Positions 35,103-43,178 of a DNA stretch of 64,000 bases are shown here, in pieces. The stretch lies in contig NZ_CP059851.1 in the NCBI RefSeq assembly GCF_014117445.1, positions 3,212,501 to 3,276,500 on the forward strand, in the 5' to 3' direction. This DNA comes from Sandaracinobacteroides saxicola. GTDB taxonomy: Bacteria; Pseudomonadota; Alphaproteobacteria; Sphingomonadales; Sphingomonadaceae. Positions within the stretch are counted from its first letter, which is position 1. The number at the start of each line of letters is the position of its first letter. The notes beneath the pieces are model-generated. The model saw only the letters and a program-made list of their open reading frames with translations, was not told the origin of the DNA and made no database searches. The translations under genes were made by a program, and so were the position numbers.

Positions 35103-35888
35103 TCAGCCAAAGACATCGGCCATGGCATAGCGTCCTGGCGGTTTCCTCGCCAGCCAGCGCGCCGCCGTCACCGCACCCCGGGCGAAAATCTCGCGGCTCT
35201 CGGCGCGGTGCGTCAGCTCGATGCGCTCGCCGTCCGCCGCCAGGATCACGCTGTGATCGCCCGCCACGCTGCCGCCGCGCAGGCTGGCGAAACCGATGCT
35301 GCCCGCCCTGCGCGCGCCGGTCACGCCGTCGCGCAGCGCGGTACGCAGGGCGGCGAGGGGCTGACCGCGCCCCTTCGCCGCCGCCTCCCCCAGCGCCAGC
35401 GCGGTGCCCGACGGCGCATCCACCTTGTGCCGGTGGTGCATCTCGACGATCTCGACATCCCAGTCCGGCCCCAGCGCCGCCGTCGCCTCCGCCACCAGCC
35501 GCGCCAGCAGCGTCACCCCCAGCGAGGTGTTGGCCGCCTGCAGGATGGCGATGCTGCGCGCGGCGCGGTCGATGGCGGCATGGTGCGCCGCCTCCAGCCC
35601 CGTGGTGCCAACGACGATGGCCGCGCTGCCCTCCACCGCGGCGCGCAGGTTTTCGTCCAGCGCGGCGGGCGAGGTGAAGTCCACCAGCACATCCGCGGCG
35701 CGCGCCAGCGGCGCCACGTTGGTGCAGATCACCTTGCCCTGCCCCAGCGGCTGGCCGCATGCCGGATGCCCGGCCCGCTCCACCCCGCCGGCCAGCACAA
35801 GGTCCGGCGATGCGGTGATCTGGGCGATGATCGCCTGCCCCATGCGCCCGCCCGCGCCCAGGATGCCGACTCTGATGCGCTCTGCCAT
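35103..35888 (-). CDS. dapB: 4-hydroxy-tetrahydrodipicolinate reductase
   Basis: 261 aa. G-I-L-G-A-G-G-R-M-G-Q-A-I is the nucleotide-binding loop; V-D-F-T-S-P and E-M-H-H-R-H-K-V-D-A-P-S-G-T-A is the catalytic signature with the His pair and Lys. It makes tetrahydrodipicolinate for lysine and diaminopimelate, the latter needed for peptidoglycan. The ATG at 35888 matches the family N-terminus. Divergent from the sirtuin gene by 30 nt. Confidence 0.96.
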   Translation of the reverse strand: MAERIRVGILGAGGRMGQAIIAQITASPDLVLAGGVERAGHPACGQPLGQGKVICTNVAPLARAADVLVDFTSPAALDENLRAAVEGSAAIVVGTTGLEAAHHAAIDRAARSIAILQAANTSLGVTLLARLVAEATAALGPDWDVEIVEMHHRHKVDAPSGTALALGEAAAKGRGQPLAALRTALRDGVTGARRAGSIGFASLRGGSVAGDHSVILAADGERIELTHRAESREIFARGAVTAARWLARKPPGRYAMADVFG

Positions 35889-35918
35889 GCCGCCGACTTT
35901 TCCGCTAAGCCGCTTGTC

Positions 35919-36614
35919 ATGGCAAGAGACAGCATCGTCATCCTGACCGGCGCCGGCATCTCCGCGGAATCCGGCGTGCCGACGTTCCGCGCCGCCGACG
36001 GCCTGTGGGAAGGCCATCGCGTGGAGGATGTGGCGACGCCGCAGGCCTTCGCCCGCAACCCCGACCTGGTGCAGGGGTTCTACGATGCGCGCCGCGCCGC
36101 GCTGGCGGCTGTGGTGCCGAACGCGGCGCACCATGCGCTGGCGCGCCTGGAGCGTGAATGGGATGGCGGCTTTCTGCTGGTGACGCAGAATGTCGATGAC
36201 CTGCACGACCGCGCCGGCTCGCGCGCCCTTGTTCACATGCATGGCGAACTGCTGAAAGCCTGGTGCACCGGCTGCGATGCGCGCCATGCATGGCAAGGCG
36301 ATTTGCGATGCATGCCGCGCTGCCCCACGTGCGGTGCCGCGAACCTGCGCCCGGACATCGTCTGGTTCGGGGAGATGCCCTATGCCATGGACACCATTGA
36401 AACGGCGCTTCACCAGTGCAGCCTGTTCATCAGCATCGGCACGTCGGGCGCGGTCTATCCGGCCGCCGGCTTCGTGGAGATCGCGCGCTGGGCCGGCGCG
36501 CGGACGGTCGAGCTGAACCTGGACCCCAGCGCCACCAGCAGCCGGTTCCACGAGAGCCGGCTGGGCCGCGCCACCGACCTGGTGCCGGCGTTCGTGGATG
36601 AACTGCTGGCCTGA
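35919..36614 (+). CDS. cobB: NAD-dependent protein deacylase, sirtuin (CobB type)
   Basis: 231 aa. L-T-G-A-G-I-S-A-E-S-G-V-P-T-F-R is the NAD-binding motif; T-Q-N-V-D-D-L-H-D-R-A-G and M-H-G-E (catalytic His) follow; zinc ligands are C-T-G-C and C-P-T-C. It removes acetyl or succinyl groups from lysines using NAD, for example on acetyl-CoA synthetase. In class III (SIRT5-like) enzymes Tyr and Arg mark desuccinylation; I did not resolve these positions. Confidence 0.94.
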   Translation: MARDSIVILTGAGISAESGVPTFRAADGLWEGHRVEDVATPQAFARNPDLVQGFYDARRAALAAVVPNAAHHALARLEREWDGGFLLVTQNVDDLHDRAGSRALVHMHGELLKAWCTGCDARHAWQGDLRCMPRCPTCGAANLRPDIVWFGEMPYAMDTIETALHQCSLFISIGTSGAVYPAAGFVEIARWAGARTVELNLDPSATSSRFHESRLGRATDLVPAFVDELLA

Positions 36615-36671
36615 GCGTATTGCGCGCGTGTTCCGATTGCACCGGTTCACGGCGCATGGCAGGCTGCGGCC

Positions 36672-37079
36672 ATGAAACCGCTGTTCCTCGCCGCCCTGCT
36701 GCTCGCCACCAGCGCCACCGCCCGCCCGCCCGAGATGCGCGGCACCGAATGGGTGCTCGTGGAGATGAACGGCAAGCCTGTCGCGCCCATCCCGCGCGTG
36801 ACGCTGACGCTGGGCAAGGATGGGCGGATGAACGGTGCCAGCGGCTGCAACCGCTTCATGGGCGGCTATGAACTTCGCGGTGGCAGCATGACGGTCCCGG
36901 GCCCGGTGGCCGGCACCATGATGGCCTGCACGCCGGAGGCAATGGCGTTCGAGGATGCCTATCTGACGCAGCTGAAAAAAGGCGGCCGGGTGCGGGTGAG
37001 CTGGGAAGGCAACATGCGCATCACGCCCGACGGCGGCGGCCAGTTGCGCTTCCGGGCGGACGTGCCGGCGCCCAAATAA
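36672..37079 (+). CDS. META-domain (HslJ-like) exported protein
   Basis: 135 aa. A signal peptide (L-F-L-A-A-L-L-L-A-T-S-A-T-A) precedes one META domain: G-T-E-W-V-L-V-E-M-N-G-K-P-V, then M-N-G-A-S-G-C-N-R-F-M-G-G-Y, M-M-A-C and a C-terminal L-R-F-R. HslJ-type proteins have been tied to heat-shock or novobiocin tolerance in E. coli; here the role is unknown. It ends 8 nt before the helicase gene on the same strand. Confidence 0.87.
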   Translation: MKPLFLAALLLATSATARPPEMRGTEWVLVEMNGKPVAPIPRVTLTLGKDGRMNGASGCNRFMGGYELRGGSMTVPGPVAGTMMACTPEAMAFEDAYLTQLKKGGRVRVSWEGNMRITPDGGGQLRFRADVPAPK

Positions 37080-37087
37080 CGAAACCG

Positions 37088-39490
37088 GTGCTGCCGCCCG
37101 TCATCGCCGGCTGGTTCGCGGCCCGCGGCTGGACGGTACGCGCGCATCAGCTTGCCATGCTGGAGGCGGCACACGCCGGCGAGCATGCGCTGCTGGTGGC
37201 GGCGACCGGCGCGGGCAAGACGCTGAGCGGCTTCCTGCCGGTGCTCGCCGACCTGATCGAGCGGCCCGGGGAGGGCCTGCGCGCGCTCTATGTCAGCCCG
37301 CTGAAGGCGCTGGCGGCGGACGTGGCGCGCAACCTGCTGACGCCGATCGCCGACATGGGTCTCGACATCCGCGTGGAGACCCGCACCGGCGACACCAGCA
37401 GCGACGCCAAGAAGCGACAGCGCGAGAAGCCGCCGCACATCCTGCTGACCACGCCCGAATCGCTGAGCCTGCTGCTGACCTGGCCCGACAGCGCCACCAT
37501 GCTGGCCGGGCTGGACACGGTGATCATCGACGAGATCCACGCCTTCGCGCCGACGAAGCGCGGCGACCTGCTGGCGCTGGCGCTGGCGCGCCTGCAGAAG
37601 CTGAACCCCCGGCTGCGGCGGGTGGCGCTGTCCGCCACCATCCCCGACGAACGCGGCATGCGCGGCTGGCTGGCGCCGGGCGGCAACCCCGACGCCGTGC
37701 GGCTGGTCACGGGCGAAGCGGCGGCGCTGCCCGACATCGGCATCCTGATCCCCGACGGGCGCATCCCCTGGAGCGGGCACAACGCCCGCCATGCCGCGCG
37801 GGAGGTGGTGCGGCTGATCGAGCGGCACCGGTTAAGCATCGTGTTCGTCAACACGCGCGCCGTCGCGGAACTGGTGTTCCGCGACCTGTGGGCGGAGAAT
37901 GAGGCGGCGCTGCCGATCGGCATCCACCATGGCAGCCTGGCACCCGAGGCGCGGCAGAAGACCGAGGCCGCGATGGCCGCCGGGCGGCTGCGCGCGGTGG
38001 TGGCGACCGCCAGCCTGGACCTGGGAATCGACTGGGGCGATGTCGATCTCGTCGTCCAGATGGGCGCGCCGAAGGGGGCGAGCCGCATGGTGCAGCGCGT
38101 CGGCCGCGCCAACCACCGCATGGACGAGGCCTCGAAAGCGGTGATCGTGCCGGGCAACCGGTTCGAATATCTGGAGAGCCTGGCGGCCTATGACGCGGTG
38201 ATGGCGGGCGACCTGGATGGCGACCCCTTCCGGCCGGGCGGGCTGGACGTGCTGGCGCAGCATCTGATGGGCGTGGCGTGCGCGGAGCCGTTCGAGGCCG
38301 GTACGATGCACGCGGAAATCAGCTCGGCAGCGCCCTATGCCGGGGTCAGCCGGGCGACGTTCGACCGGGTGCTGGAGCTGATCGCCACCGGCGGCTATGC
38401 GCTGCGCGTCTATGACCGGTTCCGCCGGCTGGTGCAGGGCAAGGACGGCCGCTGGCGGGTGACGCATCCGCGGCTGACGGCGGCGCACCGGTTGAACGCC
38501 GGGGTGATCGTGGAGGCGCCGGCGGTGAAGGTGCGTTTCGGGTCGCCCCGCGCCGGCGGCAAGGCGCTGGGCACGATCGAGGAATGGTTTGCCGCGCAGC
38601 TGCGGCGCGGCGACCGCTTCATGTTCGCCGGGCTGACGCTGGAGGTGGTGGCGAACGACGGGCCTGATCTGGTGGTGCGGATGGGGCGCGGCAATCCCAG
38701 CGTGCCCGCCTATGTGGGCGGCCGCATGCCGATGACCACGAACCTCGCCGACCGCGTGCGCGCCATGCTGCCCGACCGGGCGCAATGGGCGCGCATGCCC
38801 GACGATGTGCACGAATGGCTGGCGTTGCAGGCCGAGCGCAGCATCGTGCCCGCGCCCGACCAGCTGCTGGTGGAGACCTTCCCGCGCGACGGGCGCTGGC
38901 ACATGGTGCTCTATGGCTTTGAAGGGCGCAACGCGCACCAGTCGCTCGGCATGGTGGTGACGCAGCGGATGGAGGCGCAGGGGTTGCAGCCGCTGGGCTT
39001 CGTGGCGACCGACTATGTGCTGAGCGTGTGGGGGCTGCGGGAAGTGACGAACCCGCTGGCACTGCTGCATCCGGATATCTTGGAAAGCGAATTCGCCGCC
39101 TGGATCGAGGGAACGCCCTTCCTGAAGCGGGCGTTCCGCGATGTGGCCGTCATCAGCGGCCTGATCGAGCGCACGCTGCCGGGGCAGGCCAAGACGGGGA
39201 AGCAGGTGATGTTCTCGACCGACCTGATCTTCGACGTGCTCCGCCGGCACGAGCCGGGCCACCTGCTGCTGGAGGCGGCCTGGGCGGATGCGCACAACAA
39301 GCTGACCGACCTGCCGCGGCTGGAGGGGTTGCTGCGCCGCGCGCAGACGCAGCTGCTGCATGTGCCGCTGGAGCGCGTCAGCCCGCTTGCCGTGCCGGTG
39401 ATGCTGGAGATCAGCAAGGAGATGGTGACGGGACTGGCGGACGAGGCATTGCTGGAAGAGGCGGCGGCGCTGGCGGCAGAGGCGGCGTGA
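37088..39490 (+). CDS. Lhr-like DEXH-box helicase, ligase-associated DNA-damage type
   Basis: 800 aa. Walker A A-A-T-G-A-G-K-T, DEXH box V-I-I-D-E-I-H, S-A-T-I in motif III and V-Q-R-V-G-R-A-N-H-R in motif VI define a superfamily 2 helicase. The following winged-helix/Lhr-core segment and length match the ligase-associated DEXH helicases that often accompany an ATP-dependent DNA ligase, an exonuclease and a phosphoesterase. Those partners are absent here. GTG start at 37088. It probably unwinds DNA:RNA or DNA:DNA with 3'-5' polarity by family analogy. Confidence 0.88.
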   Translation: MLPPVIAGWFAARGWTVRAHQLAMLEAAHAGEHALLVAATGAGKTLSGFLPVLADLIERPGEGLRALYVSPLKALAADVARNLLTPIADMGLDIRVETRTGDTSSDAKKRQREKPPHILLTTPESLSLLLTWPDSATMLAGLDTVIIDEIHAFAPTKRGDLLALALARLQKLNPRLRRVALSATIPDERGMRGWLAPGGNPDAVRLVTGEAAALPDIGILIPDGRIPWSGHNARHAAREVVRLIERHRLSIVFVNTRAVAELVFRDLWAENEAALPIGIHHGSLAPEARQKTEAAMAAGRLRAVVATASLDLGIDWGDVDLVVQMGAPKGASRMVQRVGRANHRMDEASKAVIVPGNRFEYLESLAAYDAVMAGDLDGDPFRPGGLDVLAQHLMGVACAEPFEAGTMHAEISSAAPYAGVSRATFDRVLELIATGGYALRVYDRFRRLVQGKDGRWRVTHPRLTAAHRLNAGVIVEAPAVKVRFGSPRAGGKALGTIEEWFAAQLRRGDRFMFAGLTLEVVANDGPDLVVRMGRGNPSVPAYVGGRMPMTTNLADRVRAMLPDRAQWARMPDDVHEWLALQAERSIVPAPDQLLVETFPRDGRWHMVLYGFEGRNAHQSLGMVVTQRMEAQGLQPLGFVATDYVLSVWGLREVTNPLALLHPDILESEFAAWIEGTPFLKRAFRDVAVISGLIERTLPGQAKTGKQVMFSTDLIFDVLRRHEPGHLLLEAAWADAHNKLTDLPRLEGLLRRAQTQLLHVPLERVSPLAVPVMLEISKEMVTGLADEALLEEAAALAAEAA

Positions 39491-39558
39491 CGGCGGTCAC
39501 GCTCATGGCCTTTTGGGTGATGTAACCCGAGTTCCTGACAAGGACAGGGGAATATCTC

Positions 39559-40206
39559 ATGTTATTGAAGTCGAAACGGGGCCGGGGCGTGCTGCTGCTT
39601 GCCGGGGCGAGCCTTCTGATGAGCGCCTGCGCCAACCGGCATGCGGTATTCCGGAACAACAGTTTTGCTGCAGCGCCGTCAATCGTCACCGTAGATGCCA
39701 AGCAGCGCAACATTATCAGCAACAAGATCGGCAATGACCTGCGCATCTGCGCGGAGGCTGCGCCGGATGTCTTCAGCGTGCTGAGCAGTAGCGGATCTTT
39801 CGACGCCAATGTCACCGATGCGGTTCGGGCCAAGCTGGGCATCTCGATTGCCGAATCCGGCGCTACCATAGAGCGCACGCAGACCATTAACCTTTTGCGA
39901 GAATCGCTTTATCGCACGTGCGAACGCTATTTGTCCGGTGCCATCAATCAGGACCAGATGGTGGTGCAGGCGGCGCGCGATCAGCGTGTGATGCTGGGGG
40001 TGCTTGCGATCGAACAGATCACCCGTACCGTGCGGCCACCGTCGACCGTGATCGTCGCCGGGGGCACGACGACGAGCGTCAGCGGCACCCTGGACGAAGC
40101 GATGGCGGAGGTGGACAAGCGGGTCGAGGCCGAAGCCGACGCCAAAGCCGCCTTCGACAACGCCAAAGCCGCCAAGGCTAAAGTGAAGCCGGACAAGACG
40201 GACTGA
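39559..40206 (+). CDS. Lipoprotein, N-terminal part; frame interrupted by in-frame TGA
   Basis: 215 aa before TGA at codon 216 (40204-40206). A lipoprotein signal (V-L-L-L-A-G-A-S-L-L-M-S-A-C) places the lipidated Cys at residue 24, so it should be membrane-anchored. A helical body follows (R-N-I-I-S-N-K-I-G-N-D-L-R-I-C). The C-terminal stretch is Ala/Lys-rich (A-K-A-A-F-D-N-A-K-A-A-K-A-K). The same frame stays open after the stop for another 678 nt, so this is probably the front half of a longer gene. AGGGGAATATCTC lies upstream. No family recognised. Confidence 0.7.
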   Translation: MLLKSKRGRGVLLLAGASLLMSACANRHAVFRNNSFAAAPSIVTVDAKQRNIISNKIGNDLRICAEAAPDVFSVLSSSGSFDANVTDAVRAKLGISIAESGATIERTQTINLLRESLYRTCERYLSGAINQDQMVVQAARDQRVMLGVLAIEQITRTVRPPSTVIVAGGTTTSVSGTLDEAMAEVDKRVEAEADAKAAFDNAKAAKAKVKPDKTD

Positions 40207-40341
40207 CTGGACTGTGACGCCGTCAAAAAAGATGACAAGGCCAGCAAGGAGGACAAGGACGTCTGCACCCTGGCCGGCACCGTCGATGCGAAGAAAACGG
40301 CGCTAGCAAAAGCCACGGCGTCCCGCGAGGCGGCCGAACGG

Positions 40342-40884
40342 GTGGCGGGCGGTGCGACCGGCGGCGTCACGGCAGGAACAGGCGAAGGAGGCGCCCCATC
40401 GGGCACGATTGCCACGACAGTCGCCGATCCGGCCGCATTGAAAGCCGTGGCGGACAGCGTCAAGGATATCGTCAATGAATCGAACACGGTCGATGACTTC
40501 CTGATGCTGTGCATCAACATGCTGTCGCGCGCGCCGGAGCCCGGGGTTCACGATCTGCGGGCGTCCTGCCTCACGCTTGTCACCAGCGCGGCCAACCTCA
40601 ATGCCGCGAAACTCGATCAGCAAGTCGAGAAACTCACGGCACGACGGCAAGATATCATCAACACGGCGCCAGCAGCCGGGAAAAATCTGTCCCAGATGTC
40701 ATTCGACAAGATCGAACCGCAGCTGCGCGCCGCGCGCGAAAGCATCGGTTTGCCACGCGAGGACAGCGTCTGGCAGGCGCTTCTCGCCGGGATCAAGGCT
40801 AATGACGCAACCGCCGTCGAAGCTGCGATGAAGCGTCTGAACAACACCAGTCTTGTTACTAAACTCAACGCGATCAAGGAGTAA
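40342..40884 (+). CDS. Continuation of the lipoprotein frame after the in-frame TGA
   Basis: The frame of the lipoprotein at 39559 remains open from 40207 to TAA at 40882-40884. The first possible start codon inside it is GTG at 40342, without a ribosome-binding site, giving 180 aa. The segment 40207-40341 is Lys/Asp-rich (A-V-K-K-D-D-K-A-S-K-E-D-K-D) and joins smoothly to the Ala/Lys-rich end of the first half, which argues for one original gene of 441 codons. Later residues are helical with D-D-F-L-M-L-C-I-N-M-L-S-R. Function unknown. It may be an untranslated remnant, or be reached by readthrough. Confidence 0.5.
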   Translation: MAGGATGGVTAGTGEGGAPSGTIATTVADPAALKAVADSVKDIVNESNTVDDFLMLCINMLSRAPEPGVHDLRASCLTLVTSAANLNAAKLDQQVEKLTARRQDIINTAPAAGKNLSQMSFDKIEPQLRAARESIGLPREDSVWQALLAGIKANDATAVEAAMKRLNNTSLVTKLNAIKE

Positions 40885-40890
40885 GTCAAC

Positions 40891-41079
40891 ATGCCGGATC
40901 AAGCCATCTATGCCCAAAGCCAGGCACAATGTCAGGCGGCGGTAAACACATTCATCATAAACAATCCAGGCGGCAACTGTCTGTTCGGACCGGCACTGAT
41001 TCCCCGGACCCAGAATATCGACACCGGTCGCTTCCTGCCTTCGGTTCAGGGTTTCTGGCTGGCGGTCGTCGGATTCTGA
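40891..41079 (+). CDS. Small protein, unknown function, coupled to the lipoprotein gene
   Basis: 62 aa. It starts 6 nt after the TAA of the upstream frame with AAGGAG before the ATG. Composition: Gln/Ala-rich start (M-P-D-Q-A-I-Y-A-Q-S-Q-A-Q-C-Q-A), then N-N-P-G-G-N-C-L-F-G-P. Two Cys, no signal peptide and no transmembrane segment by eye. I recognise no family. The good ribosome-binding site and close coupling suggest the upstream frame is translated to its end in at least some strains. Confidence 0.55.
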   Translation: MPDQAIYAQSQAQCQAAVNTFIINNPGGNCLFGPALIPRTQNIDTGRFLPSVQGFWLAVVGF

Positions 41080-41183
41080 TCGCTTCCGCCGCCATGACGA
41101 TTGCCGATAGGTCTTTTCCGGTGACTGCGCCCGGGTGAACGCGCCATTGACAGCATCGGTGTGCCCGCACAGGTTCGCCGCTG

Positions 41184-42443
41184 ATGTCCCTGCTCTTCTC
41201 CCGCAACTTCGGCCCGCTGATGGCGGCGCAGTTCCTGAGCGCGTTCAACGACAATCTGTATCGCACCGCGATGGTGTTCCTGATCAGCTTCCAGTTGCTG
41301 CGCGACCAGCCCGACCAGGCCGCGGCACTGGCGACGCTGGGGGCGGGCATCTTCATCCTGCCCTTCTTCCTGTTTTCCGGCATGGCGGGCGAGCTGGCCG
41401 ACACGCGGGACAAGGCGGCGATCACCCGCGTCATCAAGGCGGTGGAGATCGGCATCTTGGGCGTCGGCGCCTGGGCGTTGTTCACGGACAGTGTCATGCT
41501 GCTGATGATCGTGCTGTTCCTGACCGGCACGCACTCGGCCTTCTTCGGCCCGATCAAATACTCGATCCTGCCGCAGCACCTGCCGCCGCAGCTGCTGCTG
41601 AAGGGCACCGCCTGGGTGGAGGCGGGCACCTTCATGGCCATCCTGCTGGGGCAGATCGCCGGCGGGCTGGTGGGGCACAGCGGCGCCGCGTTCGGCATGG
41701 TGGCGGTGGCGTTCGCGGGCTGGCTGTTCTCGCTGTTCATCCCGCCCGCGCCGCCGGTCGAGCCGGGGCGACGGGCCGACCTGAACCCGTGGACCAGCAG
41801 CGTGAAGGTGGTGCGCGCCAGCTGGGCGGACGGGCGGCAGCGGGAGGCGATCATCGCCATCAGCTGGTTCTGGGCGATGGGGGCGGTGTTCACCGCGGGG
41901 TTCGTGCCACTGGTCAGCACGCGGCTGCTCGCCTCCCCGGCGGTGGCGACGCTGTTCCTGACGGTGTTTTCGGTGGGCATCGCGGCGGGGTCGCTCGCCA
42001 TCAACCGCATCATGAAGGGCAGCATCAGCGGCCGCCTGGCGCCGGCCACCGGCGTGGCGCTCGCGGCCTCGGGCGCGCTGCTCTATCTTGGCATCCAGCT
42101 CTATGATGCGCCTTCCGTTCCGATCGGCGTGGCGGCCTTCCTGGCCCGCGCTGACGGCTGGCTGATCCTGGCGGCGCTGCTGGGGATTTCGGTGGCGGGC
42201 GGCATGTTCATCGTGCCGCTCTATGCGCTGTTGCAGACGGCGGCCGGCGCGGCGGAGCGCAGCCGGGCGATCGCGGCGAACAACATCATCAACGCCGCCG
42301 CGATGGTGCTGGCAAGCGGCGTGTCGGCCGCGCTGCTGGCGGCGGGCCTGGGCATTGCCGAAGTGCTGCTGCTGGTCGGGCTGCTGAACCTGCTGATCGC
42401 GCTGCGGCTGCGGCGCAACCGGGCGCTGCTGGCGGCGGTTTAG
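41184..42443 (+). CDS. MFS transporter, LplT-like (lysophospholipid transporter family)
   Basis: 419 aa, about 12 transmembrane segments. F-L-S-A-F-N-D-N-L-Y-R-T-A is the LplT-like N-terminal motif; F-F-G-P-I-K-Y-S-I-L-P and A-W-V-E-A-G-T-F-M-A-I-L-L-G are diagnostic. LplT flips lysophospholipids into the cytoplasm for re-acylation by Aas, with which it is often fused or adjacent; no Aas gene is next to it here. The last 4 nt overlap the convergent antitoxin gene. Confidence 0.88.
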   Translation: MSLLFSRNFGPLMAAQFLSAFNDNLYRTAMVFLISFQLLRDQPDQAAALATLGAGIFILPFFLFSGMAGELADTRDKAAITRVIKAVEIGILGVGAWALFTDSVMLLMIVLFLTGTHSAFFGPIKYSILPQHLPPQLLLKGTAWVEAGTFMAILLGQIAGGLVGHSGAAFGMVAVAFAGWLFSLFIPPAPPVEPGRRADLNPWTSSVKVVRASWADGRQREAIIAISWFWAMGAVFTAGFVPLVSTRLLASPAVATLFLTVFSVGIAAGSLAINRIMKGSISGRLAPATGVALAASGALLYLGIQLYDAPSVPIGVAAFLARADGWLILAALLGISVAGGMFIVPLYALLQTAAGAAERSRAIAANNIINAAAMVLASGVSAALLAAGLGIAEVLLLVGLLNLLIALRLRRNRALLAAV

Positions 42444-42763
42444 GCAATACCGTCAAGGCCCTTTCGCTGCACGATTGACAGAAGGCGCAGTGCCGGACCG
42501 CCCGGGCGTTTTGTGCCACGCTCCCAATCGGAAACCAGGTTTTTCGAGACGTTGAGGTAACGGGCGAACACAGGTTGCGAAACATGCTGCGCCTCTCGGA
42601 TCGCGCGAATCTCCTCCGGCGCCAATCGTGTCGCCGGTGCAAGGCAGGCTTCATCGAATTCGCGCATCGTACGCTTCCCAATGGCGCCGCTTTCGTGCAG
42701 GCCTTCCATCATCTCGTGCACAGCGGCCAGGGGCTCACTCTTATAGGTCTGCGGCATCGTCAT
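42440..42763 (-). CDS. HTH (XRE) antitoxin, HigA-like
   Basis: 107 aa. The C-terminal half is an XRE helix-turn-helix: I-R-E-A-Q-H-V-S-Q-P-V-F-A-R-Y-L-N-V-S-K, then V-S-D-W-E-R-G. The N-terminus (M-K/R-E-F-D-E-A-C-L) is the toxin-contact part typical of RelE-partner antitoxins. It should bind the adjacent toxin and repress the operon. It overlaps the toxin gene 5' to it by 23 nt; the toxin-first order is that of higBA. Confidence 0.85.
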   Translation of the reverse strand: MTMPQTYKSEPLAAVHEMMEGLHESGAIGKRTMREFDEACLAPATRLAPEEIRAIREAQHVSQPVFARYLNVSKNLVSDWERGTKRPGGPALRLLSIVQRKGLDGIA

Positions 42764-43142
42764 TCACCTCAAACAGTCGTTCTGCCAGCACTTCCCTGTC
42801 GATCTGGGCTTGGGAAAGGCCGAACATGATCTTTGCCGCTTTACGATACATAGCCAGTTCCGTGGTGGTCAGACTGGCCTTGTCGTTCTTGGCAAAGCCA
42901 AACACGAATATGGCGTATTCGCCCTGTCGAAAGAACAGGATGGTGCGATAACCGCCGGACTTCCCTTCACCCTGCCGCGCGACCCGTTGCTTGATCACGC
43001 CACTGCCAAGATTGGCATCAATCAACCCTGCCTCAGCCTGCTCTACGGCAAGCCGTAGCGCTTCATTGCCGATGCCATGCTGTCTGGCGAATTTCGCGAA
43101 CCAGCGGTTCGTGTAAAGCCTGGTGGGCGACGTCGTCGGCAT
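42741..43142 (-). CDS. RelE/HigB-type toxin of a toxin-first module
   Basis: 133 aa. W-F-A-K-F-A-R-Q-H-G-I near the start, G-L-I-D-A-N-L-G-S-G-V-I-K-Q-R-V-A-R and G-G-Y-R-T-I-L-F-F, then Y-A-I-F-V-F-G-F-A-K-N-D are the pattern of the RelE family that pairs with XRE antitoxins. It probably cleaves mRNA. The start is uncertain: ATG at 43142 (M-P-T-T-S) or 43163; no clear ribosome-binding site decides. Confidence 0.85.
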   Translation of the reverse strand: MPTTSPTRLYTNRWFAKFARQHGIGNEALRLAVEQAEAGLIDANLGSGVIKQRVARQGEGKSGGYRTILFFRQGEYAIFVFGFAKNDKASLTTTELAMYRKAAKIMFGLSQAQIDREVLAERLFEVNDDAADL

Positions 43143-43178
43143 GCGCGACGATGCTTCTATCATTCATGGTATGACAGT

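Noticed and set aside
40204-40206. Selenocysteine codon in the lipoprotein gene
   Set aside because: No selenoprotein family resemblance and no obvious SECIS hairpin directly after the TGA. Nonsense mutation or readthrough is simpler.
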